This document shows positions 34,843-47,133 of a stretch of 64,000 nt of DNA, one piece after another (position 1 is the first letter of the stretch; each line of letters begins with the position of its first letter). Origin of the DNA: Margaritispora aquatica (taxonomy: Eukaryota > Ascomycota > Leotiomycetes > Helotiales > Discinellaceae). The notes below the pieces were generated by a model. That model did no database searches and had not been told where the DNA came from. It saw only the letters and a list, made by a program, of their open reading frames with translations. The translations under genes were made by a program, and so were the position numbers. The stretch covers positions 1,302,001 to 1,366,000 of the forward strand of contig VJWN01000010.1 of assembly GCA_007644065.1 (NCBI GenBank), read 5' to 3'.

Positions 34843-35651
34843 AGTTGCTGGATTGGTTGGTTTTCTGTGAACTGCTCTGTCTATGTTTCTTTTCTGTATG
34901 AATCTCAGTCTCTTGGGGGAATTGGAGTTCTTATAGAAATTTATACTGAGAGGGTGGGGTGCTTGAAGCTCTTTATTTGCAATTAACTTGCAGCTCCAGA
35001 ATGGAAGAGTCCTCACGTCATTGGGCTATCCACCCCACTTCTACCACCTCTACCACTCGACAATGGGCCAGGAGGGCTTGAAGCCGCTTTAAGAAGCTTA
35101 ATGCCGACATGCATTTCGAAGTTAAGATTTATACCGAAAAAGCGAGTATTGTCAAGTTAAGGATGAGAAAGGTTGCACTCCTTGTTTCCTTGTGGCCTTC
35201 AATGTCAAGACATATACGCTCCTCGAATGTTTAACAATTATTCATACCGTCTCTAGCAGTACTTTTTGGAAATGCCAATGATCAGTTATTATCCACATTA
35301 GGAGAAAAACACCGCTGGCTCAGCACAGCAAGAGCTCAAGAAGCTTAACTTTGTAGCTTCCACCAATAATACTACAGAATCATATGTGCTGCCTAGATAA
35401 ATGTATGACAGCCAGAAACCAGACTTGGTAAAATATTTCAGTTCTGTATCTCCGAATAGTTACTGACGCTGTTAGAACCGGTGATAAGTTTATATCCGTC
35501 TTCAGCTTTCATGAATCCGAGAATATGAGAGCCATGTTCGTACACAACACGAAGTCGGAGTATTTATTGTCCCGTTTTGATACTCGACTTGCACGTCAAA
35601 ATGTGGAAATCGCATAGCTGGAATGTCATCGGGAACAGACGTCTGGCTCGG
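34843..35651. other. Intergenic: reductase promoter and F-box gene 3' end
   Basis: This spacer lies between two minus-strand genes. The open frame at 35577-35915 on the plus strand is a shadow of the F-box exon. I see no other feature. Confidence 0.5.
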
Positions 35652-37862
35652 CTAAGCCAAAGGGTGAAAGCTCCGTATGGTGGTACAAGCATTAGATTCA
35701 TTCCACAGTGGTACATCGGTTTCATTCCAGCGGAACGCAGTAGGCAGTTTGATCTCTCCGCTGAAGCACCAGACTATAAATCCGTAATGTCCACTAAGAA
35801 CGACGAAGTCATCGTCCCCCATGACGTTGCGAGAATAGTTAACGCTGTTCTCTCCACGACGCGGCTTTTGAGCGTGAGCAAATCTCGCGCCAGCTTCCCA
35901 GAAGTAGGCAACTGAAGATCGTATCTCTTTGGATTTGTTCTCCATCATTTTTATTATCTTGCCATCGCTTTTCTCATAGCTGCTGTAGCAAGGGATTTCG
36001 GTTCGTCCTTGGGGCTCGAGAGATGCCGATAGGGACATTAGAAGAGGAGGGTTGTTCACTTGGAAATATCAGCAACCAAATGCAACCCTTTATCAAATTA
36101 TGGTGGTCAATAACTGCTCACCTTTCCCAGTATTAGATGCCTGTGCATTCTCGTCAAAATCAAGATGGCTGCCATACATGGGAACAAGGATTTGGTCTCG
36201 CCAGAAATGTAGCTGGCTAGTCATGTACTGCCAACAGTTCTTCAGATCCGCGCCCACATAATCGGGGATGAAGTAGCTATTGATCTTAAAAGCGCCAGTG
36301 TAGGAATTGAATGTCAGCATCTCCATTTTTTCAGGCCCTAGAGATGTTGCATTCGTGTTAGGCTCTTGTTGTCCATTCAACTTGCTCAGTCCAGCCAGAT
36401 TGGAAATGCCTATTATGCCAGCCTCCAGCATCGCCATTCTCGGTGGCCTTCGGTCTTCTTTACTGGCTTCTAAAAACTCTATCATGTGGGTTTTCTGAAG
36501 AGTTGGGGAGAACTCGATTATGGCAAATATGACTTTGTCATCTAAAACGCCTTCGTAAACAGCAAAGAAGTGATCTGTCTCATGTTAGCTCATCTTGATC
36601 ATTGATTTTGAGCAGTTTTTACTGTAATCGACCGAATCCCACAGCACAAATAGATGAGTTGTTGTAAACTGTAAATATTTCCTGGCTTTGGATACATCCA
36701 ATGAATCTAAAGCTCCACCAATCTTCCAGATGAGGACTTGATATCCAGTCGTCACAATAGCAACACGATCCTGAGAAGCTGAAAAATTTAGGACTCTGCT
36801 TGGGAGTCGAACTCGATGTGGCAGTGCATCATCTGGTGACTCTAAATCCCATGCAAAAAGCTTTGTGCTTTGTAATGATCAGAATCCTTTTCGCATATCA
36901 TTAGGAGGTAAGAATTGCGTACGGACTTGCTTTTAGGCATATTAGATACCTGTCAGAGAGAAGCCACTTCTCAAAAGGTTGCCTATTCTCATCTATATAC
37001 ATGCAGGCTTCAGAATTGGAACGTAGGCTCTTCACCAGGATAGTGTTGCTGTTAAACTTGACCCCAATTCTCCCATTGCTATACTGACTCTGAGCACAAA
37101 AATGTGGCTCATAACCATCTTCTCCAGGTGACATGTGATGCCAATATATTGCCATAGAATTGTAATAACCATGGCTTCGCCGAATCCGTGCGATGGAACG
37201 TTCTTGGAAATACTGCTTCATTGACTCCTCATGCTTTTCGCCTTGATTCTCTTCAGTCTGCTTGTTGACATGCACCCAGTGCGACCGGAAGTGTACTTTA
37301 GTCATGCCATGGCAAAAGTCTGCACTGGAAAGGATATTATTCCACTTGTGAGAAACTCTTCTCAAAACCAACACATCCTCCAATGGAAGTTGCGCAAAGA
37401 TACGGATGATCAGCTCCAAAGGAAGATCACAAAAATCACAGATGGGACGAGAGCTAAGTTGGACCCGTAGACGACGAATCTCCTGTAGCGACAAGTAAGG
37501 GATAAGGCTGTCCAACCTGAACAGTTGTAAGCTTGTAATTCGACAGATGATAAGCAATTTCTGGCTGCTGTGTATCATTCACTATTCATCGAGCAGCACT
37601 TGCCTGCTAGCTATTGTCTTCTCATGAAGTCATCTTGATTTACCTACAAAACTTTGTTATGGCCGATTTGGTTTCGCAAACATGAGCATCAACCCCATCA
37701 GCTCTTGATAGCTAAATTACCAGTTCTGCCTCATTGAAATGTAGATGACGACATGTAGGGGGAAATTGAGGAGAAATTCACTTACGCTAATTGCCGAGCC
37801 CGCGCATCAGGCTCGCCGTCCTGCTGGCGAAGAGAATTAAAAACTGTTGCTAGCTGCTGCAT
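35652..37862 (-). CDS. F-box protein, substrate unknown
   Basis: The proposed minus-strand exons are 37862-37786, 37516-36923, 36867-36623, 36574-36122 and 36058-35652, giving 591 residues. The last four are well supported by phase and splice sites. The first (MQQLATVFNSLRQQDGEPD, then ARARQLA) is joined across a 269-nt intron to LDSLIPYLSLQEIRRLRVQL. A simpler alternative starts at the ATG at 37578 and gives 586 residues. The F-box is CDLPLELIIRIFAQLPLEDV then LVLRRVSHKWNNIL (about residues 50-90). The remaining 500 residues contain short hydrophobic strands (KLFAWDLESP, VAIVTTGYQVLIWKIGG, FVVLSGHYGFIVWCFS) that suggest a beta-propeller. In known cases such proteins recruit substrates to the SCF ubiquitin ligase through Skp1. 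No substrate can be named. Confidence 0.78.
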
Positions 37863-40709
37863 GGTGCAATATAGCAGTCAGATTCCAGCAATCCCTCTCT
37901 AGCAATCGGTGTCTTGCTCGAGTGACTTTAGTGTTTATGCTCCGTTTATCGTCATTGCTTAGCCACTTGCACGACGATTTCGGAAGCTTGACTCTGAACG
38001 TTGCTGGTACTAGCGTCAAGGCTTTGTAGCTCGATAAGGAACCATCAATAGTCAAATTATGAGCTGTGATTGATGCTGGCTAGAAGTGGATCTATGGTAA
38101 AATATGGCATGGTTCAAATGATTGCCTGAGTCTTGATGTGGATGGTACATCAAGAGTGCGGATGCCTGATGGGTTAGGCTTTAATCAATGGGCTGTTTGC
38201 ATTACTCGGGAAGCATGTATTATTAGCACCCGCCTGGTATGCTTAACACAATACCACACCTCAAATACAATGCATATACAGCTTCATACCAAAAGTGGGT
38301 ATGATCATAAGTTGCATATCTTTTTGTAAATTACACTAGAAGAATGTACATTCGAACAAGGATAATATCATTAAAGAAAATCTTTTCTTCTCCATTTCCA
38401 TATCCAGACTCGTTTGCGTGTGTGCCTAGGATCCATCTTTTCCATACCAGGGTTCATATGCAATAAGTAACTCTTTATGGAGATCTTCGGACAATTGCCA
38501 TATTTCCATCAATATACCCGACAGATGGAGGTATGTTCTGATCAACACCAACAAAGCTGCAAAAATGCCTTCAAGTACTAACATGCCTTGGGAATGGCGC
38601 GAAGGAATCTACTATGTCGTACAGTAGCTTCGTCTTTATCTCTAAATGCATTCTCTCAGAATCCCAGTCGCAATGCGGCCAACCTGTCAAATCTCTTTCA
38701 AATCTCCTCCATCTCATGTCAATTGGAACAGCCCGTGCGCGTCGGCTCCATCAGCTCGGATGTTCCGAATCTGACTTGCTTCAGCTGAAACATGAACCTC
38801 CTTCTGGTTGCAGTGGCTGTCAGAAAATAGGAACCCTCATGACAGTATTCTGAAGATCAAATTGATTGGTTAAAAGGTGAATACATTTCGGTGAGAGTGA
38901 AACACATTAGTCTTTTACTATCGTCAGATATCAAAATTCGGAATGCTTCCTTCTGATTCCCCACTAGTCAGCTTTAACAGGTGAGCTTGTCACCACTGGT
39001 CACTACTCGTATGGCATTCTGTGTGTCTCTTCCATCTTGGCAGCAGAGGCGTACGAGTAGATCACATCACAGTGGTTCGGCTTGGGTTGCACCATTGGAA
39101 AAGCACTGTGTTCGATATTCCCCGTGCCACATGCAACCTCTTCCGCTTGCAGGCCAGCTCGTAACTTCTTACAGCATGCTCCGTCCTTGACTCCTTGTTG
39201 AGGCAGGTTGAGCCTTATCAATGCCATCTCAAGGTCGGTGTCCTTCTACGCATATCCGATATCTGCAGCACATATTGGTATCAAGTGTAAATGCTCTCTG
39301 GAGGAAGAGTGGTAACTTCTATTTTGAGGCCTACGGAATCCTGCAGAACTTCTAGCACGTTACGAGTATGCATGGCCTCATCGTTTCACATGCTTCCAGG
39401 CTTGGTTGACCTAGTAAAGGGGGTCGTCTACACATCTTTCTCGTTGAAAAGGGACTTCGACAAAGACGCTCAGGCAGTGCTCGGCCCTTTCCCACCCTTT
39501 TCCCATCCATTTCTCGAAGTTTATCCGCGTGTTGAAAACATTCAAAGCCCAAAGAGTGGTTGGCCGTTGAAATATTGCTTGAGCCCTGATGCTTGTTGCT
39601 TGAAGCTCACCACACCTGCTGCTTGGTGCGGCAACGAACCATTGGAGAAGTTCACAGGGAAATAATCCAGGGGTTTAGGCGTAAGCATAGGCGAAAGATA
39701 TATGAACTGTAACGAGTAATTGGTGAACCTATGAAAGATCAGCATTCCAATCGTCTCCTCTGAACCCATCCAGTTCCCTTTTCTCTTCCCTATCCTCTCA
39801 CACCTTCGTCGTGGACTTGTGGTTGTCATCTAGGCGTGCCTTTTGCAATTCTGATCGCCACTCTATTTTCCATTGTCCAATCGACCTCTTGGATTGACTA
39901 TCATATTCTTCAGTCTAGATGTGGACGTAGACGTGGACGTGAATCGGACCTGGACTTCTCCCTGCGACATCTCGACTCTCGAGACTTTTTTCCGCCTCTT
40001 GTCTTGTTCTAGCGCATCCTCGACGCCAACGGTCTTCCATGAGATTGCCCCTTCCTTTCTTCTTCGTTCTCTCATTATTATCTCAAACGGTAATGCACTA
40101 AAAGGCGGTGCTTTCTAGCGGCAGATAGTTTGTCTAGGACTGGTGCGGTTACTACTTGCCCTATCTCATTGCCTAGAGAGAACGAAGTACAGCTATCAAG
40201 CTTGGAAGGCATCCGGGACAGAGCTTCTTCTAGAGCCAGGCCAACTCTGTTCGTATTGTCCGTCATCAGCGCAATCCCGAGGATTACAATCAATACATCA
40301 TCCACGAATTATCGATCACATCTGTCCCGTAGTAGCGTTAAAGGACATCGTATTATCATCATTATTCAGAGTACATCTTTTTGTCCATCCGCAACCGCGA
40401 CATTCGAAGCGCAACGTCTTATATTCCGCCAGTGGGATAATCGCAATCGTGCAGCGAGGCTGAAGGTGGCATCTCGGCTTGAAGGAGTGAAGACCAGGGG
40501 TTGGACGGTAAGTTGCATAGGTATCAGCAGAATCGGACAAAGAGAATCTGCCTCAGCATCCAGAGGCCTAAAGTTAAAGAAACTATCAATTGCGATTGCG
40601 ATGAGGTGAGTCTTCCTTTTCGCTCTTGAAGCACGCCTGGGCTTCCTACCCTCCATCTCGTACGTGCATCACGGGCCAGCGATAACTGACATTCCAAGGT
40701 AACCTGAGC
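37863..40709. other. Long intergenic region, divergent promoters
   Basis: About 2.85 kb separate the divergent starts of the F-box and HSF genes. ORFs of 60-160 codons occur on both strands (for example 39291-39665 and 40130-40609) but overlap, have no domain and no splice context. The right-hand 700 bases probably contain a long leader of the HSF gene, common for fungal regulators. Confidence 0.5.
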
Positions 40710-42744
40710 ATGGAAGTATTAGAAGAGAGACCGCAACGATTTCACTTCGCAGGCAATTCACGACCAGATCAAACGCCTGCTCGAATAATAGTTCCAATCC
40801 TCCAACCACCGACAACACAATCGTTTCCTCGATCTCCAGGAGATCCAATGGAGGTCGCACCTCCAGCGACGGCTATGATGGCCCCACCTGCGCGAACAAG
40901 CCCAGATGGTGAGGCAAACGGCGTACACGATCATATGGTGATGGGAGACCAACCTAGCTCTGGTAGTCTGGCAGGACCAAGTGCTGCGGCAGCAGCATCT
41001 GGTGCCCACGGGCCAAAAGTTGTACAGACTGCATTTATCCATAAGCTGTACAAGTAAGAATACCGCCGATACAGATTCGCCGACCCGATGTTAATTTGTT
41101 GCAGCATGTTAGAGGATCAAAGCATACAGCACTTGATATCATGGTCGGGTTCTGCCGAGAGTTTTATTATGTCTCCTTCGAATGACTTCTCTAAAGTGTT
41201 GTCGTAAGTGTTACCATCTTACAACCAAGAGCCTACTCTCATCTATCACAGGCAATATTTTAAACACACCAACATTTCGTCATTTGTACGACAGTTGAAT
41301 ATGTACGGCTTTCACAAAGGTGCGTAGGACTATTCATGTTACTTTTCCCCATCATGGTCACATTTCAATGCGCCTGCTAACATTACAAAAAGTCAGCGAT
41401 GTCTTTCACACTGGCTCCCCAGATTCACCTCTGTGGGAATTCAAGCATGGGAACGGCAACTTCAAGCGAGGTGATCTTGCTGGTCTTCGAGAAATCAAAC
41501 GTCGAGCATCAAGACATGCTTTAGTGCACCGGGAATCATATTCTACTCCTAAACCCCCGCCTTCTCAGCCTGGAACTCCAGCAGAGCCAATGCACGCTAT
41601 GCAAGATTCTGTGGAGTCACGATTAACGACTATGGAACATTCTCTTTATGAGGTTCACGGAAGATTGCAGAGGAGTGAAGAAAACTCGCAGTTTATGCAC
41701 GTTCGCAATCAAGTGGTAATGGAAGCTCTTTCACGATCGCTTCACGTAAGTTTTCATTGCCAAACGGTATATGCTCTATTGCTCACCAGTCGTAGTTTAA
41801 TAGCGACCTATCAAGAGCTCTTTTATCTCTCATACCCAGCCAGGACTCACCAATCCATCGAGACAGTGAGTACAGTCAGATCGCTAGTTGAGACGATTAC
41901 TAAAACATACAAAGTTGTCAATATGCAAGCCGAAATTCAGCGACAAACAGACATTATCCGATCGTTTGACGAGCAACCCGAGCCCCCATTTTCGGGAAGC
42001 CGGTCTTATTTCTCCAATTTGTCGCTTGACAACGGCCCTGTCTCCCCTCGACAGACACCGCAAGACGATCCTCGCCGGGCCTCAATGATGGGCGTGCCTT
42101 CGCGCCAGAACTTCTATCGTCCACCAGTTCCATCGCATTTATCTCTCACGCCACGAAGACTCGGCTCCATTGGTGGTGGTGGCACAGCACAGTCATCTCC
42201 AAGCTCTCTACGCTCACAGGCTCCCCCACTACCTCCGCCACATCCTCTTGCTACCGTAGTATCACCACCTTCGCTCCAGACAGCTAGGCGACATACTTCA
42301 GCAGATATTCATAATCACATTCCGACTAATTGGCCACCTAGTGCCTCACCATTTGGAAACGGTCAGTCTTCTTCGCAATGGGCTTCTTCGTCCCCCAAAA
42401 GAGGTCCTACCACTTTGGTTGACGAAGGACAACATATTCGTGACAGCTTTAGCTCGTATTCCTTGACTGCTGCTTCGTCGCAAGGTCGTACAGATGGCTC
42501 TCGGCCAACAACGCCGCCACCGTTCAGCAATGGCAATGGCAGTTCTACAAATCATCTAGATAACTGGTCATGGGGATCAGCTCGTGAAAAGATTCAGGGT
42601 GGCCTTTTTAGTAACAATTCGGGACCGCCAACTCGGAGAGGCAGCATGGCACATATTTTGAATCCTGCCGAAACTGCCGAGCGAGCTGAAGAGCACGAAG
42701 AAGAGCTTCGAGAAGAAGATCGGAAGCGAAAACGGATACAATGA
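40710..42744 (+). CDS. HSF-type transcription factor, Sfl1-like
   Basis: The six exons are 40710-41053, 41105-41203, 41252-41319, 41393-41745, 41796-41865 and 41915-42744, giving 587 residues. The HSF DNA-binding domain is assembled only after splicing: VVQTAFIHKLYNMLEDQ, SIQHLISWSGSAESFIM, FSKVLSQYFKHTNISSFVRQ, LNMYGFHKV, then WEFKHGNGNFKRGDLAGLRE and IKRRASRHALVH (about residues 104-220). The recognition helix SSFVRQLNMYGFHK is intact. A coiled-coil stretch (VESRLTTMEHSLYEVHGRLQ) follows. The C-terminal half is Pro/Ser-rich with a Glu/Arg-rich end (EEHEEELREEDRKRKR). The W-EFKHGNGNF pattern points to the Sfl1/Mga1 branch of repressors or activators of filamentation rather than heat-shock Hsf1. 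Introns 4 and 5 (50 and 49 nt) together keep the frame, so an unspliced version is open as well. Confidence 0.88.
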
Positions 42745-43862
42745 ACAAAATCAAGAAATAAGTGTGCGGGGAAAATAATCGATATCGGGACGAACATAAT
42801 TTTATGTCTTACATTCAACATCCTTGTCGTATTTAGGGACGGACGGAGGCACGAATTTCACGATTCTCTGGAGTACGGTGATGAGGGTTGCATGGGATCA
42901 ATTTTTGCATGAGATTGCTTCTCGCCTTACTGGTGCTGGCAAATAAAAATGGTTGAGTTCAGTGTTGACATTCAAGGCGCAGGTCGGCGTTAGCAAGGAA
43001 AATGCACCACGTTGCATGTGCATTGTAAGATCTTATAAGTTTGGAGAAAGTCAAGTTACTCTCTCTCGCATTGGCATGGGGCTCATCACATGCTCATGGC
43101 ATGATCGGCTGGACTGGAGTAATGTATTGGGTTTTGGTGGACATCATATATGGCTCGACTTGGAAATTATAGCCATGAACTTGAATCTTCTGTGTGTATC
43201 ATTTGATTCATGTGTGCTGTTGGGAAAGTTTCGAATCAGAGCTTCTGGCTGAAGAAATTTTGATGCATCAATATCAATCAACTCGCCTTTTCGTGCGCCT
43301 CCGAAAAGTTGTGACATTAGAATGTCTGTAACGAATTAGCGTGCAGTTTAACGCTTGCACTAAACTCACTTCACCATGGTATAAATCTTTCAAGTGGGTC
43401 ATCGACTTTATCATCGTTGCGAAGTTCTTATAATCGTCAAGATGGGTGCAAAATACATTTCCTCTCTGGTCGTCGGTTTATCCATTTTGTAACGCTAAGC
43501 GTGGAAATATCCTGTTGGAGCCAACTAAATAGGAACCAGCACGCTGGTATAGACACCCCTCAAACTAGCTCGAGTACAAAATCCTGCCCTCTCCTTCCTC
43601 TGGGATTCTGGTAGATTACCTCCTTTCTTGTCTTTCAGTATGGTTTTCGAGGAAGAATAAATCAATATTATTCGCAGTCTTAATGAAGTAGATATTTAGT
43701 CGACACACACACGTTTTAACTGCGTGAAAAATAACTGCACACATCGAACAAATACAGCAGGCCGAGAATGAGAATCAGAATCAACTCATTGAAACTTCAC
43801 CTTAACTTCTCCCGTCGCTCTCTCTCGCTTAGCTTCACCCCTACCCTTGACAACTCTCCTGC
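42745..43862. other. Intergenic, convergent 3' ends
   Basis: This is the spacer between the HSF gene and the orphan gene. Short plus-strand frames (42953-43252, 43417-43614, 43768-44160) show no domain, and the last is a shadow of the orphan gene. Confidence 0.5.
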
Positions 43863-45038
43863 TCACTTCACGCATACATCCTCCCTATCCAAACTCCTTA
43901 CTCTAGCCACGCTACATTGCTTTGCGGTCAACTGCATCACAGCTTTAATATCCTTTATAGCTTTCAGCAGAGCCTGCTCTTGTACTTGCAGTTGTTCCAG
44001 CTCTTGCGAGACATGTAAGCGTACGTGCTGTGGATACAGCCCACCGGCTGCGAGGACGGATTGGTCCTCAGCTTGCATGTCGAGGTTCATGGCAATTTGT
44101 GAGGCGAGTTGTGTGTATTTTCGTTGTAGTTGGGCTGTATTGGTTAAGGGTGTGGGCTGAGGTGCTCGTTGTGTAGCTGGCTTGCGGTTGAGTGGTAGGT
44201 GTGGTGTGGTTTGGGTGATGAGGTTGAGGGCTTCTATGTTTCGAATGTGTGTTTCCGTTGGGTTCAGCAGTTCGAAACAGGAATATCGTGGTTTGTAGTT
44301 GTGGTTGTGGTTCAAGAGTATTGTTTGCTGTTGTGTTTGGCCGAACTTAGCTCTGATGGTAGGAGTTGAGTGTATTGGAAGTAACGAAACGTTCTGAATG
44401 AGGTCTGCGGATCTGTATTCTCCATCTATGTTTCCAGGCTTGTAGATGAGAATATCGTCATTGTTATTTTGACATTTGGTGGTCTTGCTGTCAAGCGGAT
44501 GAGCAGTCGTTCCGCTTTCTGTATTGCGCTTCCGCACTGGCGTGTCCTTCTTCTCGGAGCTGTACGCTTCAGTCTCCACGCTCGAAGCCTCGGATTTTGG
44601 GCTCCTCAAGATCGGCTTGAGATACATGGTAACTTTTGCCCCACTCTTTGTGTTCGAATTTGAACTTGGAGTCCTGAACCCTGTGATTTCAGATTGCTTA
44701 GTTGCACTAATCGACGCATGGACAGAGTCTCCATGGTCCTTGATCCTCTCTGCTTCTACGGCGTCTTCGCTTCCACTTTTCACAACGGCGCCGTCATCGT
44801 CGTCATCGTCGTCGTCTTGTCTCATAACATGCTTGTCAAGTACAGGTACTAAAGGGATGACCCTCCGCATATAAGTTGGATATGGATAGTCTGGACTTTC
44901 ATAGACGTGTTTGGGACGCGAGTTCAGCTTTGATGGTCGCTCGCGCGGATATGGATAACGTGAGCTGTGGTTGCTGCCCTGCTTGGATCTTGAAATCTGC
45001 GAGCGAACGAAGTGGTGGGGTTGAGTCGGCCCTTCCAT
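43863..45038 (-). CDS. Hypothetical protein with Asp-rich tract and C-terminal coiled coil
   Basis: This is a single open frame of 391 residues on the minus strand, starting MEGPTQPHHFVRSQ. I recognise no domain. The N-terminal third is basic and Tyr/Pro/Arg-rich (RYPYPRERPSKLN, YESPDYPYPTYMRR), followed by a run of eight Asp residues near position 75-82. The middle is Ser/Thr/Lys-rich and probably disordered. The last about 80 residues look helical, with YTQLASQIAMNLDMQAEDQS and SQELEQLQVQEQALLKAIKD forming a probable coiled coil. There is no signal peptide and no membrane segment. Composition suggests an intracellular, maybe lineage-restricted, protein. It is real rather than a shadow because its length, start context and coiled-coil C-terminus are coherent, but no function should be assigned. 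Confidence 0.6.
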   Translation of the reverse strand: MEGPTQPHHFVRSQISRSKQGSNHSSRYPYPRERPSKLNSRPKHVYESPDYPYPTYMRRVIPLVPVLDKHVMRQDDDDDDDDGAVVKSGSEDAVEAERIKDHGDSVHASISATKQSEITGFRTPSSNSNTKSGAKVTMYLKPILRSPKSEASSVETEAYSSEKKDTPVRKRNTESGTTAHPLDSKTTKCQNNNDDILIYKPGNIDGEYRSADLIQNVSLLPIHSTPTIRAKFGQTQQQTILLNHNHNYKPRYSCFELLNPTETHIRNIEALNLITQTTPHLPLNRKPATQRAPQPTPLTNTAQLQRKYTQLASQIAMNLDMQAEDQSVLAAGGLYPQHVRLHVSQELEQLQVQEQALLKAIKDIKAVMQLTAKQCSVARVRSLDREDVCVK

Positions 45039-46311
45039 GGCGAGAAGTGCCTTTTACTCCAGAATCCGTATGCCTCCTTTAGCAATTTCTTCTCCGAAAG
45101 AGAGGCTCGTCATAGAAATAGGCAATAGGAAGGGGACACTCGACCTTACGGCCTTAGTCGAACACCATGACTGCGGGCGCTTCGCTTATTGGCGAGCAAA
45201 CATCTTGGTGTCATTCGGCAAGCTTCCTCGGCTATGAGACGTGTTCGTCGGTTGTGTGCAGAGGAGGACGCTTGGTTGCAGACGAGGCGTGCAGTATACA
45301 CAACATTCTAAGGAAGGGGAATACGTTATCTTACACGAGGTGTTTCATGAACATAAATTGTTGGATGATATCGGGAGACAAGTCAAGAGAACTCAGCCAA
45401 ATATTTGGTTGGTGTTGTGTAGTATTGGACGTGGGTTCGGGATCACAAGGACACTTGTGCTCGTACTTTAACTTGTGTTTGGGTACTTAGTGTTAGAGGA
45501 TTGGTATTTGATCGGCTGGAGTTGCTCCTGGTGAGGGGAGGTCGTACATGAAGGCAATTTGAGAGAAACTCGTGAAATTGCCATGCTGTACAACAGTGGA
45601 CGATGTGAGACTTGATTCGGATCTTCTTTTCTTAGTTGATTGGAAAATTGCAACCTTGGAACTGGCAGACTCCCTTCTTCACAGACACTTTTTAGTGATG
45701 CATTAAGATCAATTGAACTTGATATATGAATTAACGGACTTGAGGCATCTGCTCAACTAGCTGGTAAGGATTGTGCAACTGACAGGAAAACGACATGCGT
45801 CTCCTGCTGCGGCACCACAATAGAAGCGAAAAGCTTCAGAACACCTGAGCTTTTGAAATGAATCATACCACTAGATATAATAGTGCTTCAAAAGGGTGAA
45901 CATCAAACACACTTGGCGCCTCTCTATCACCATCAGATTACAACTCCACAACTTTACATACAGGACCAATTCTTTATTCTTCGATGCTGGGTAGAATTCT
46001 AATAATGATGCTCCATGAAGGTGCATGACATGTAAGAGGCGTATTGTATCTAGCGAGATGTGGCGTAACTATATTACAATGTGCATTCTCTGTTTTACTT
46101 CTCGAACTTCCATGTTATTACAATCAGAAAGACATGCGTCTTAGCTATACATAGTTTTTCCCCATCAGCGCAAACAAAAGTTTTACCGGGCTGTTCTTCT
46201 ACCTGATGGATGCTTATATTCCATCCATTGCTATCTATCTTTCAAGAATACAGCAGCCTTTGGAGCTAAATAATCAAGCAACACCTCGTCGTCTTTCCTC
46301 GCTTAGAGATC
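45039..46311. other. Intergenic: orphan-gene promoter and hydrolase 3' end
   Basis: This spacer lies between two minus-strand genes. No supported coding sequence or repeat was found; the small frames at 45167-45490 overlap in several phases. Confidence 0.5.
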
Positions 46312-47133
46312 TCACATGATTCTCTTACTCAGAGCGACCTCCGATGCCTTTGACACTGCATCAACGACTTGCTCTGGTACGCTCAAGAAAGGACAGTGCC
46401 CGGCCTTCAGCGAATATGTGGTAGCTTCGGGTCCAATCTGACTTGCCATCATTTGCTGAACAGGCAACACAACAGCAGCATCCATCTCGCAGAAGATGTA
46501 GGCGCAAGGAATGCCATTTGACCAAGGTTCGTAGGTCGAAGGAGTAGAAAATGCTGCAACTGATGCGTGTCTGAGATGATCAATATAAACAGCTGATGTT
46601 TCAGGTGTCATGTCGTTGAAAGCGATGTCATTCAACATGGATTTCACCGCGTAGACTTTGTCTCCCTACATTGCGTCTATCAGTGTCAAGTGACATACAA
46701 TTTTCATGACAAAACAGACCTGAATACCGAACCAAGGAAGTGGTTGACCGCCCAGCATCTCCAACAAGCTCTTTCCCTTTGGAAGCATAAATGCGGACAT
46801 GTAGATCACCATGATCACACCTCCCTTCTTGCCGAACCTCTTCCTGTACGCGACATCTTGGCCTTCGACAGCAGAACTTCCCACCACTCCACCATACGAG
46901 TGACACAGGAGAATGATCTCCTCGCCCAAATCAGCATGTCGGCTCAAGGTATTGGCAACAGCTTCACAGTCCTCCCTCAAACCAGGTACGGGGAGTGAAT
47001 CCCCATCGATCGAGGGGAAAGGTACAACATCGACTTTATGTCCCTTTGCGGACAATTGTTCTGAAAATCCGTCCCAAGTCGCCACCGGCTGCCATGCACC
47101 ATGGGCAATCACTACTGTGGGCTTAGGTGACAT
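46312..47133 (-). CDS. Alpha/beta hydrolase, small soluble type
   Basis: The two minus-strand exons are 47133-46720 and 46665-46312, with a 54-nt intron; the product is 255 residues. It starts MSPKPTVVIAHGAWQP, with the HGxW oxyanion loop of small esterase-like alpha/beta hydrolases. The nucleophile elbow is CHSYGG (Ser79), the probable acid is Asp200 (FCEMDAA) and the probable base is His228 (AGHCPFLS), so the triad is complete. There is no signal peptide. The nearest well-known relatives are plant methylesterase or hydroxynitrile-lyase-like enzymes and fungal AB_hydrolase_6 proteins; many act on small esters or lactones. No substrate can be assigned. The donor GTCTGT is slightly unusual but the phase and the conserved segment after it (GDKVYAVKSM) support the join. 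Confidence 0.85.

Noticed and set aside
39291..39665. 124-codon plus-strand gene upstream of the HSF factor
   Set aside because: It overlaps an equally long minus-strand frame, and neither has a domain.
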